Positions 11,606 through 21,040 of a stretch of 64,000 nt of DNA are shown in pieces. The DNA lies in contig OY755198.1 in NCBI GenBank assembly GCA_963576735.1, forward strand, positions 4,588,001 through 4,652,000, given 5' to 3'. The stretch comes from Bedellia somnulentella (lineage: Eukaryota > Arthropoda > Insecta > Lepidoptera > Bedelliidae). The stretch's first letter is position 1. The number at the start of each line of letters is the position of its first letter. Under the pieces are notes generated by a model. The model worked only from the letters and a program-made list of their open reading frames with translations. It made no database searches and was not told the origin of the DNA. Made by a program: the position numbers and the translations under genes.

Positions 11606-12086
11606 TACAAAACCCAAACGTTCATGCCGTATATTCCTGAAGGGGTTGGCAGAGGTGCTAGTAATACTTGACTCACGTGACATTGTCACCTGGTTTAAAT
11701 CTTTTTGTTCATGAAAACCTCATGTGGGGATTATTACTAATAAATAAAGAATTAATAAAGGAAAGAACTGACACGGTAGCTCTGTTGGCAAGAGCGACGG
11801 GGGCGTATACCCGAGGTCGCGGGTTCGAATCCCGCCTGTGTCGAAATTTTTCTTTCCTTTATTAATTCTTTATTTATTGTCACCTGGTGTTCAGATTACC
11901 CACGTTTTGCTTGGATAGTGTACTCACGTGATAGGGGGCAGGCCTATCGCCATTTTTGCACGAATACACTGTCACATCAGAAAATGACTTTAGCAAAGAG
12001 ATTTTTCTGCAGGCCCGACCCGAGATTTGAACCCTCGTCGTCTGTATGATAAGCGGTATTTTACCCACTGAGGTATTAAGGTTGTA
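11606..12086 (-). mobile_element. SINE-B copy interrupted by a tRNA-cored foldback element
   Basis: The left piece (11606-11693) has the SINE-B 3' end; the right piece (from 11876) carries the body and a degenerate tRNA-like head to about 12086. A 12-bp duplication ATTGTCACCTGG at both junctions shows that the 182-bp foldback unit landed in an existing SINE-B. Confidence 0.75.
11694..11875 (+). mobile_element. tRNA-cored foldback element, 182 bp, with 12-bp target duplication
   Basis: A tRNA-like sequence (about 11770-11842) with A box TAGCTCTGTTGG and B box GGTTCGAATCC sits between inverted arms. The left arm AATAAAGGAAAGAA pairs with TTCTTTCCTTTATT on the right, and the pairing extends to about 29 perfect bases. 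The left flank of the unit holds TCATGAAAACCTCATGTGGG, a segment found in all relatives in this window. The flanking ATTGTCACCTGG repeats (11682-11693 and 11876-11887) fix the boundaries. Confidence 0.75.
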
Positions 12087-12220
12087 AATAATGTAACTAA
12101 AACCTTTAATATATGACAAGCAAATCAACAGTACGTTGAATAAACTCGGCCACCGACATGACTAAAATCACTTCTGTGAATGGACACGGAATAAATTCAC
12201 CTGCTTAAATTGGGTATTAC

Positions 12221-12375
12221 ACATACATACATATACTCACAGCCATAAATCCCAAAACGGGGTAGCCAGAGCTTCAGAGCTAGCAACTCCTCAGCCACGT
12301 TTGGAAGTTGATAGCGGACAAGATGGTAGAAATAAAATATCTGGTGATGGGTCTCCAACCGCATCGCCCAAAAAA
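12221..12375 (-). mobile_element. SINE-A fragment
   Basis: The tail and roughly the 3' 150 bases of an antisense copy, ending just after CATCGCCCAAAAAAT. The variant AACTCCTCAGCCACGTTTGG matches the fragment at 20634, a divergent subfamily. Confidence 0.65.
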
Positions 12376-12548
12376 TACACCTTCACTTGCTGTGGTCATA
12401 TTTTACCATGTCAAAGGGTGGATCCTGTTTTTAGTTCTGGTGGGACACAAAACTCTAATACATATTCTGGGAGGAGGCACTAGGTACGAGTACTTACATG
12501 AAAATATAGTTCGAGAAGGGCACTTGCTTTTGTTAACCCTAGATTTAG

Positions 12549-14050
12549 ATGGTCATGTCGTGTAAAGGGTTGGTGGCTTCTTGGTTGTACTTCCTTTTCC
12601 AAAAATGCTGGTCGAGTGGCAAAGTTCCTCGAGACTGGTGCAAGGCGGTGATTGTGCCTCTATATAAAGGAAAGGGGTCACACCAAGAGGCTAAAAACTA
12701 CCGCGGCATCAGCTTACTCAGCATTGTTGGTAAATTGTATGCTAAGGTACTGATTGAAAGAGTGATGAATGAAACTGATGAGAAAATATGGGATGTGCAA
12801 GCGGGATTTCGGAAAGGAATGGGATGTATGGATCAAATCTTCTCTCTAAGGAGCATCACTGAAAAGTTCTTAGCTAAGAACCAAAAGGTGTATTGCTCCT
12901 TCATTGATTTAGAGAAGGCGTATGATAGTGTGGTAAGAAAGTGTTTATGGGAGGTGTTATCCAAGTTCGGTTTGGGGAGTCAACTTATACGTGCATTGGT
13001 ATCACTCTATAAGGATTCTAGTGCATGTGTAAGAGTAAACGGGGAAAACACTGACTGGTTCGGAATCTCTAGGGGTGTCCGACAGGGATGTGTAGCTTCT
13101 CCGTGGCTCTTCAATTTGTTCATGGATGACTGTTTGACAGAGTTGCGTGAAAGTGATTATGGACTAAGGATGGGTGGATTCATCATTAAATGCCTCTTGT
13201 ATGCTGACGATCAAGTGCTACTTGCATCATCGGCAGAAGAGTTGCAAGAGATGATGAATATTGCATGTGAGTCTTTTGTAAGAAAGGGAATGAGGGTGAA
13301 TGTGGATAAGACCAAAACGATGGTTTTTGAGAGACAGGAAGATGTGACATAATGCGTGATTGCGATTGATGGTAAGGATGTGGAACAGGTGAAGGAGTTT
13401 GTATATCTGGGAAGTTTGTTTACAAGGGATGGAAAATGTGATGAAGACATTGAAAGAAGAGTGAAAAAGGGTAATGCGGTAAATGGAGCAATGAATAGCC
13501 TAATGATCAGTCAATCGGTGTCTGAAAAGGCCCGAATGGCTGTGCATGATGCTGTTCTTGTTCCTACGCTTATGTATGGAAGCGAATGTTGGGTGTGGCA
13601 GAAGAAGCATGAGAGCAGAGTGAATGCAGTAGAGATGAGGTCCCTCAGAAAAATTTGTAATGTTAGATTGTGTGACCGAGTGAGAAATAGCGTTATTCGT
13701 GAAAAGTGTGGTGTGAAAGATGATATTGTAAGAAAGATAGAAAAAGGAATGTTGAGATGGTTTGGGCACATAGAGAGGATGGATGATAGAAAATTGGTAA
13801 AATGGATCTATAGAGCTAGTGTGGATGGTAATGTTAGTAGAGGACGACCACGGAGAACACACTTGGACCAAATTGAGAGTGTGCTCAAAAAGGCTGGCGT
13901 CCGAAGTATGAAGAATAAAAGAGCATGTATGAAAAGATTGATGGATGTAAACGAAGCTAGAGAGGTTTGTCAGGATCGTACGAAGTTGCGATCGATAGTC
14001 TCTGCCTACCCCAATGGGAATTAATGGCGTGAGTATATGTATGTATGTAT
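12549..14050 (+). pseudogene. Non-LTR retrotransposon, reverse-transcriptase region, 5' truncated
   Basis: This frame encodes a LINE-type reverse transcriptase (copies the element RNA at the target site) and its C-terminal tail, to TAA at 14022-14024. Visible motifs are NYRGISLLSIVGKLYAKVL, FRKGMGCMDQIF, RGVRQGCVASPWLFNLFMDD and YADDQVLLA with the catalytic Asp pair. The C-terminal part has RWFGHIERMDD and ends SAYPNGN. One in-frame TAA (13350-13352) breaks it. The N-terminal endonuclease is missing. After the stop comes GGCGTGAGTATATGTATG, the tail shared with SINE-A. An RTE-like or related clade is likely, but I could not settle the clade. It is the best candidate relative of the enzyme that moves SINE-A and SINE-B. 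Confidence 0.85.
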
Positions 14051-14212
14051 GATGTCGTGTAATACCCATTTATTGCTGATGCGACTTAATAAGTGATGAT
14101 AAATCGGAAATCGCTTTCAAAGGTTGAATTTTTGATCAAATATAACTGAGATACACCGTTTAATACAAAGTCATTCATAATGTTCTATTATAATATCTAT
14201 TCAAAATAGTGC

Positions 14213-14275
14213 TTTAGAAGGCACGTAAAGACGTCGGTCTCGGCTCGTACCACGGTGGTGTCTAGGACAGTGTTT
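14213..14275 (+). repeat. SINE-C fragment
   Basis: GCACGTAAAGACGTCGGTCT followed by CGGCT matches the SINE-C body at about 549-575 with several changes. No head or tail remains. Confidence 0.45.
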
Positions 14276-14602
14276 ATCAATCTATGGGTCGCGACCCCTA
14301 CGGGGTTCGCAAAGCCTTAATCGGGGGGTCGCTGACTGAAAGAAAAAGGCAAGGTTCCAACACTAGAGTAAAAACACAACCAAAATTGCACTGTTAATAC
14401 AAAATTTAGAAAAACATTTACGTAATCTTTTAATTAAATTTCTTAGGTATTTCCTTTCTCACTTTCTATGGCAAAAGGGTGTCGCCAGAATTTTACGACC
14501 TGTAATAGGGTCGTAAAATCAAAAAGACTGGAAAACACTGGTCTAGTGAGATCTTATGCGATTTGATGCAGCAAGGACTTATTTTTTAACTTTTATTTTC
14601 AG

Positions 14603-15814
14603 CTGGAGCCGTTCCCAGAAGAAGAAGATGGTGATATCGACGAAATTAGCGCCACCCCAAAATTATACTTACAGTCCGAAGAAACGAATTTGATACCGGA
14701 AAAACAGCAAAACGGTTTACTAACCGTACCGAAAAACTCAGATGCCATTGAAGAAGAAGACTCTGCCAAACCCGATTTTGCAAGATCAGTTAGTGCAGCA
14801 CTAATGACAAGCGGTAAGATTGAAAACGAACGAGTCAGAAAAATATCAACGCCGACGCAAATTAAACCAAACTCCCAAAGAAAAATCACCAACAACCAGA
14901 ACAGCATGCCGTCTTTAGCGCTGCAATCTGTACCGGAAAAACTTCACAATAATTCTCAAGAGTTCGGAAAGAAATTAGCTGTGCCAAAAACACCGAAACG
15001 TAGTCCTTCCACATCAAGTTTCCAATATATGTCTACACCATTTCATGGCTCAACATTATCTGCCTTTGAAAAACCAAGTGAATTTACTTCGCAATTTTCT
15101 TTGAAATCTGTCTCAGAAAGTTTAGCTCCTATCACCCATTGCTGTGGGCTAATAAAGAAGAAATCAAAAGAACCAGAGAACAAGGAGCCGAGTAAATATT
15201 TCGATGTTAATTTATTGAAAGATCCCATTTATTTGGTTATCTTAATATCTAATTGTACTTGTGCTATATCGTATACTAACTTTATTATCTTGGTGCCGTC
15301 CTACGCGCAAGAGTGCGGTTTCGATAAATCATTAGGTGCATATCTTTTATCGATAATATCTGCGTTAGATTTAGTCGGAAGGATTGGGGGGTCAGCATTA
15401 TCGGATGTAGTGTCGACACCGAAACGATATTTCTTTATAACGGGACTACTTTTGTCTGGTATAAGTTTGGCTGCGATTCCATTAGTGCAGAGTTATTCTG
15501 CAATATCGGTATTTTGTTCTATTTTCGGTATTGCTTCTGGTATTAACGTAGGAGTAACTGCCTTAGTTATGACAGAGATGTTAGGAACGGAAAGATTAAT
15601 GTCTTCATACGGCATCAGTTTGTTCATGAATGGAATTGTGCAGTTAATCGGACCGCCGATTTGTGGCATATGGTTTGAAAGAACGAGATCGTACAAATCA
15701 TTGTTCGTTACATTAGGGTTTATCTTGATAGGAGGAGCTGCTCTATGGATCTTTGTACCTTTTATACATAGAAGGAGAGCAAAAAAAGCGAAATTAGAAA
15801 ACGATAAAGCGTAG
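14603..15814 (+). CDS. SLC16 / monocarboxylate-transporter-like protein, terminal exon (copy 2)
   Basis: A TTTTATTTTCAG acceptor precedes phase-0 codon CTG at 14603; the frame is open for 403 codons to TAG at 15812-15814. The first 200 residues are a hydrophilic loop starting with an acidic run (EPFPEEEDGDIDE), then TPFHGSTLSAFEKPSEF, nearly identical to copy 1. Six hydrophobic segments follow, with DLVGRIGGSALSD, LMSSYGISLFMNG and GPPICGIWFE. The membrane part is very similar to copy 1; the loop has diverged. No exon for the N-terminal six segments was recognised between the copies. Either the 5' exons were missed, or this is an alternative last exon of the same gene. Poly(A) candidate AATAAA at 16191-16196. 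Confidence 0.85.
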   Translation: MEPFPEEEDGDIDEISATPKLYLQSEETNLIPEKQQNGLLTVPKNSDAIEEEDSAKPDFARSVSAALMTSGKIENERVRKISTPTQIKPNSQRKITNNQNSMPSLALQSVPEKLHNNSQEFGKKLAVPKTPKRSPSTSSFQYMSTPFHGSTLSAFEKPSEFTSQFSLKSVSESLAPITHCCGLIKKKSKEPENKEPSKYFDVNLLKDPIYLVILISNCTCAISYTNFIILVPSYAQECGFDKSLGAYLLSIISALDLVGRIGGSALSDVVSTPKRYFFITGLLLSGISLAAIPLVQSYSAISVFCSIFGIASGINVGVTALVMTEMLGTERLMSSYGISLFMNGIVQLIGPPICGIWFERTRSYKSLFVTLGFILIGGAALWIFVPFIHRRRAKKAKLENDKA

Positions 15815-16199
15815 AATTAATATAGAAATGTATTATCTATCTCTTAGATAAATAGATTGTAAAGCTTTTATAATTGAACATTTTTTGATACATCAAATCT
15901 GCCTTTTACAAATTAAGTCAATGAAATGAAAATATAGTGTCAATTTAAGATAATATTCAGATATTAAGATTCAATTAATGGTTTGCCTTTAAATAGTTAC
16001 TTATTTAGTTTTAGGAACTGTGAAAGTGGATATGCAATATATTATACCGGTACAAATATATTACCAAATTATACACATATATAGTTTTAGCCAACGTCAT
16101 TTATATTTATAGTAAAAGTTACACGAAGTATAACTTGAATTATTATTATTTTTATAAAAAATAACTTGGTTTTTGTTAACATTAGACAATAATAAAAAG

Positions 16200-18050
16200 G
16201 TTTTGGTTCAAATGGATAAACGGAAAAATGAAAACAATTTTTTTTGGAATAATCCGTTATCCCCTAGTGCCTTCACTGCTTTTGATCGAGATTCATGTCA
16301 TATCCTTGATATAGGCCAGAACTTTTTCTCGTTATTATCGTATTAAAAATAACTACAAGTCAATATTGTACTTAACTTTAGGCTAACTTGAATCAAGCGT
16401 GGATCCAGCCATATGGGCAAGATGGACATGCCCACAACCCTTGTTGATCTACGATCTCACACTTGAAGGGTCTATTGAAACTAAAGCTTCTAAGGTGATG
16501 ATCACTATGGCCAAGATATTTTTAGATGCCTATGCCAACAACTTTTTTTGAGGGCTTGAGCCGTCCCTGACTTGAGTGAGATCAGGGTGCTGACCGATCA
16601 TTATAACCCGTATCGTTTCATCTAAGCTAGATGGCGCTAGCTCCGTTTATTGGTATACAGCAAAAATACAAAAAAAATGAAAAAGTTTGTCAAAGTTTAA
16701 TACAGTTGCCATAAGAATATTCAAACAGTATATAACATTTGAGGTTTATCAATTTTTTTGGAATAGGACAGCGTACTATTCGTTTTCTTTATAAAATACA
16801 TTAAAAATTCAGCGCCCTAAGTGTACAATCGTTTGTTTTTAAATAATTCTATAGTAAGTAATACTACAAACGTCTCGAAAACAGTATACCTCTGTATTTT
16901 ATTCAGTAACTTGTACTTAATACTAGTGATAGACATCGTAAGTTAAGATCACAACTTTAGGCGATCAAATAGGTGTACTTAAGAGTTTTTGTAATTTTTT
17001 ATGTCTTTTAAAGTTATTGAAGAATATTATCAATAAACTTTGAAGATACGCATGAAAGCGCCTTTGAAAATGTAAACAACTACCAATCTTATCTTTGAAA
17101 TAATTTTAGGCTTTTCCAATCGGCTTACTTGGAATAACTGTGTTCAATGTCTTCTTCGATTGGTGGCAATGTGGGAGAAAATATTTGGTCTTCGATCATA
17201 TATACCAAAGATGCCGCAGTCCATACAAATGTAACGCACAAAAGTGGACCGCGAGAATGACAAGACCATTTGACAAATAAATATATATTTTTCTGCAATT
17301 ATCGACCTTACCGCATTTTCTTAAGACCTATTATTTATTGCAAGATCTAGCAAGCGACTGTCAGTGAAACAGTGCTTACCATATAAAAAGCGCTGTTTGA
17401 CCGGGCCGTTTTTCGTGCTTTGTTGGTGTATCTTTGGTTTATATGATCGAAGGATTTGGTACAAAATGTTATAATCAGTTAACATAAATTAAAGAATATT
17501 TATTTATTTATTCATAAACATAACATTCATATATTTATTAGTAAAGACCCAAGCCCGATCAAATGTTATATTTTTATCAGAATATGTCTAACAGATGTAA
17601 AGATCACATTATTTATGAACATTAAGTTTTGTATTATTTCAGATTACTTTTGTATGAACTACTACCTTTTTTATGTAGCTATTTCAACTATACTATTAAC
17701 ATTAAATAATGATTATTATTTCTCAAAAATTAACTTCACCTTTGATACGAAGGGTTCATCAAAATCTTTGAAAAATACTTACAAATTATTTTCCAAATGA
17801 GTTTTCAACTCCATATATTTGCTTCCAACCAGATGTAAGGATAGTGACGGACATTTTATATCACAATTATTAATTAATCTTAACTTTTACAAAGTCGACT
17901 TTGATATAGTGTTCGTTTATTGTCATATTCTCTTGGCTTCTTTGCTACGATTAGCCAAGGCAAAAACATAATAAGGCTGTGTTCAGAGCAACCTGACCGT
18001 CAGCACGATACGTACGTACAAACGTGTGTACGGAATGGTCAGTACGGCCA
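16200..18050. other. Unique AT-rich DNA, nothing recognised
   Basis: No gene, RNA or repeat family that recurs in this window was seen. Short open frames here have no protein-like features. Confidence 0.4.
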
Positions 18051-18056
18051 TGAACG

Positions 18057-18314
18057 CATACATACATACATATACTCACGGCTATAAATCCCAGGAAGGG
18101 GTAGCTAGAGCTATAGAATAAGGAATTCCTCAGCCACTTTTGGAAATTTAAGTGGGGAAAAGATAGTAAAAATAAAGGTTGTTGGTGATGGGTCTCCAAC
18201 CGCATCGCCCAAAAATCCCCTAAGCGACTAACGGTATGGGGCTATACCGTTAGTCGCCTCTTACGTACACCCACCGGAAGAAATGGGGTAGTGCTATTCT
18301 AAACCGACACTACA
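18057..18314 (-). mobile_element. SINE-A copy with internal inverted micro-duplication
   Basis: Full antisense copy. At about 18218-18256 the segment GCGACTAACGGTAT is followed by GGGGCT and then ATACCGTTAGTCGC, a small inverted duplication absent from other copies. Confidence 0.75.
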
Positions 18315-18319
18315 CGAAA

Positions 18320-19330
18320 AAAAAATCCTTTGAATATTAGATTATAGCTACAGACAACTGGCGGTTAGGTTTGCTCTGAACACAGCCTAAGAAATGGCAA
18401 AGATGAATAAAATGTAACGTCAATTTTGTCCGCTGTTTGCATAAAACAGTGTTTACGACTTCAATTCCAATTAGAGGCCTTTTATACGGGTCAAGTTAAC
18501 AAGCTTATATAGCTGGTATAATTATAGATATTTTTATATTAACAACGTTTTTTTTTTAAATATATATATTTTAATTCGTAATATTGAATTTAATACAAAT
18601 AGTGTAACCATAATTTTGGTCGGTAAACATAAACAATAATTTAATTCCGGTTATTTCGGTAAAACCTAGAAACGATGTTATATTATTAAGTGTACCTTAA
18701 TTTTAAATATAATTATATAGTTAAGTTTTAACAAATTTTATTTGTAAAATTAGAATAGTTACGCTTTTTTTAATCTTAATAGTATTTTTTAAGTATTTCA
18801 TGTCAATATATTTTGCATTTAGCATAAAGTATTGTATGTACAAAGTGATTAAAAAAACATTTTAGCAGATGAGATTCATAAAATGTATCCATTTCGACTT
18901 TAAATATAATATTTGATTTTATACACTCATTATCTGAGTATTTTTCAATTAATAAAATTCAATTTGCTAGAGTTCTCATATAGTTACCAAAAAAATCATT
19001 CAACTCTGAAGCTAAGTAGATTGTAAAGTAATAGTTTTTTTTTGCGCTTCATTTTTTTATAATAATATTTGAGAGTGGAGCTTTTTGTCTCTCGGCGGTT
19101 TTAATTTTTTTTTATATACTTACATTATGTAATTTATTGAATATCTTTGATTAATTATTCATCAACTACAGAACATAAGATCTACAAGGTCTGATTCAAC
19201 ATGTAAGTAAAAAAACCCCGGAATATTACAATATAATTTCATCAAAAGCTTGCTTATTTGAAAATGATTTATTTACAAGTACAAATAAGTTTAAAAAGCA
19301 TGCCTTATATTGTAACACCAAACTAAATAA
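18320..19330. other. AT-rich DNA, nothing recognised
   Basis: No supportable feature was seen. Several A/T runs and no long open frame. Confidence 0.4.
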
Positions 19331-19337
19331 TCAAATC

Positions 19338-19508
19338 GTAGTCCGGCGCCCAGATTACGTATCTTTTGCAACCACGACCCCGTTGCAAGTTGCAATATTG
19401 TCGCTGTCAAAACTGTCAAATTACATTTTAATTTTTGACATTGACAGCGATAATCTTGCAACTTGCGACACAATCGACGGTCGCTAAAGATACATAATCC
19501 GGCGGCCG
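19338..19508. mobile_element. Foldback MITE, about 170 bp
   Basis: Left arm words GATTACGTATCTTT, GTTGCAAGTTGCAA and TGTCGCTGTCA recur in reverse complement in the right arm as AAAGATACATAATC, TTGCAACTTG and TGACAGCGATAAT. Almost the whole unit can fold into one hairpin. A related decayed copy lies at 26565-26690. Confidence 0.6.
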
Positions 19509-19682
19509 AGACTATAAGTTTGAACTTGGCAAATATTATAGAAAAGTCTGCAACAGTTGAAAAATAGTGTTAACTAAGATTTTACAGGAAATAATGTAAG
19601 ATAATATTATGATATTATCAAGTATTGTTTAAGTTTATTATAAAATGCAATGAATATTTTTTGGGTAGTATTATTTATTTTA

Positions 19683-20172
19683 CCTCAAACTCAAACGTTC
19701 ACGCCGTATATCCCCCAAGGAGACGGCAGAGTTACTAATACTTCTGAAAATTACGTGACATTGTCACCTGGTGTGCAGAGTACCCAGGTTTTGCTTGGAC
19801 AGTGTACTCACATGATAGGAGGCAGGCATATCGCCGTTTTATACGAATACACTGGCACATTACTAAGTACAACTTAGATATGGGTTTCCTCACGATGTTT
19901 TCCCTCACAGTTAACAACAATGATAAATGAACCACACGTATGTTATCAGGATTTTTGGGCGATGCGGTTGGAGACCCATTTTTAATTAAAACCTTTATTT
20001 TTACCATCTTTTCCCCACCCAACTTCCAAAAGTGGCTGAGGAATTTATAATTCCTTAGCTCTGGCTACCCCTTCTAGGGAAATATAGCCGTGAGTATATG
20101 TATGTATGTATGTTATCAGAAAAGACAAATTGGTGTAGGCCCGTGTTCTGCCCACTGAACTATTACGGTTGC
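19683..20172 (-). mobile_element. SINE-B copy interrupted by SINE-A
   Basis: The SINE-B 3' end (AACGTTCACGCCGTATATCC on +) starts at about 19685. The head (CTATTACGGTTGC) ends at 20172. It is split by SINE-A at 19950-20110, with TGTTATCAG on both sides. The B-box part of the head has been deleted. Confidence 0.75.
19950..20110 (+). mobile_element. SINE-A, 5' truncated, inserted in SINE-B
   Basis: The copy begins within the family body at GATTTTTGGGCGATGCGG and runs to the TATG tail. The duplication TGTTATCAG at 19941-19949 and 20111-20119 fixes both boundaries. 5' truncation plus a duplication is typical of target-primed reverse transcription. Confidence 0.85.
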
Positions 20173-20201
20173 ACGGTTATTTTACCTCTGTGTGCATAAT
20201 A

Positions 20202-20267
20202 TTCTCACGGCTATATATCTCAAAAAGGGGTAGCACGAGTTTCTGAGCCACTTTTGGTAGTGGAGTG
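20202..20267 (-). repeat. SINE-A fragment
   Basis: Decayed piece with CTCACGGCTATATATCTC and GAGCCACTTTTGG; the rest is lost. Confidence 0.5.
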
Positions 20268-20379
20268 GATCCACGAAAAAAATAATTAGTGAAAAAAAAG
20301 AAAAAAAAATGTATATAATAATTTTCATATAAATAATAACAATAATAATTTAATACTATTAAACAGATATTTTGTGTAA

Positions 20380-20518
20380 ATCTCAATCATGTCTCGTGAA
20401 TGTTGTGTACAGTATTAATTGGAAAACAGTCTTGAAATGATGTTCTGTAAATGTAATGTATTTTATTGTATTGTCTGTATTCTGTTACTGTGCCTTATTG
20501 AAATAAATAAATAAAAGA
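20380..20518 (+). repeat. Retroelement 3' tail fragment
   Basis: A 3'-UTR-like stretch ending GAAATAAATAAATAAAAG, similar in kind to the tails of the LINE copies at 28946-29755 and 60650. No coding part is present. Confidence 0.35.
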
Positions 20519-20633
20519 TGTTTCGTGAAAAATATATAAGTGTTGCGGCCTGAAAGTAGCTCACTTGTAAGTTAAGTGGGGTAAAAATCTACTAAAGGAT
20601 GCTTAATAATAAGACTAGAGCCAAATCTCTTAA

Positions 20634-20760
20634 ACTCACGGCCATAAATTCCAAAAAGGGGTAGCCAGAGCTTTAGAGCTAGCAACTCCTCAGCCACATT
20701 TGGAAGTTGATAGGGGACAAGATGATAGAAATAAAGTATTGCTGGTGATGGGTCTCCAAC
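20634..20760 (-). repeat. SINE-A fragment (divergent subfamily)
   Basis: It has CTCACGGCCATAAATTCC and TGATGGGTCTCCAAC. It lies just downstream of the aminopeptidase stop codon, so it may be part of that gene's 3' UTR. Confidence 0.6.
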
Positions 20761-20851
20761 TCTTTGCTGCTTCAGACATGATACCAAATAAAAATAGGGA
20801 AAACGACGAATAATAAAAAAAGTCCACACCTAACATACTTAAAATCATTTA

Positions 20852-21040
20852 CTAATAAAATAATATCACAAAACTGAACACAGCAACTAAAGGCGACGAT
20901 GTCATTAAAATGGCACCATTCCTCGAAATTGGGGCGCATTCCTTTTCCAGCCAATCGTAATCTTCTTGCAGATTTCTTTCTATAAGGACATCTCCGATTG
21001 TTGAGAGAACTCTTGAATGATAGTCGTTGATGTATTTTAT
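20852..21040 (-). CDS. Aminopeptidase exon 19: C-terminus and GPI signal
   Basis: Encodes [20 protein letters not shown] through to [15 protein letters not shown] and TAG. The small residues then hydrophobic end with no cytoplasmic tail fit a GPI-anchor signal. Acceptor TTTTTTCAG. Confidence 0.9.
   Translation of the reverse strand: MKYINDYHSRVLSTIGDVLIERNLQEDYDWLEKECAPISRNGAILMTSSPLVAVFSFVILFY

Noticed and set aside
11770..11842. A functional tRNA gene
   Set aside because: Cores of the foldback family have an enlarged anticodon loop and occur in many broken forms.
13211..14069. Open frames on the - strand
   Set aside because: Antisense to the reverse transcriptase region of the LINE; composition explains them.
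20177..20386. A 69-codon frame with an F run
   Set aside because: Low-complexity A/T sequence beside a SINE-A fragment.
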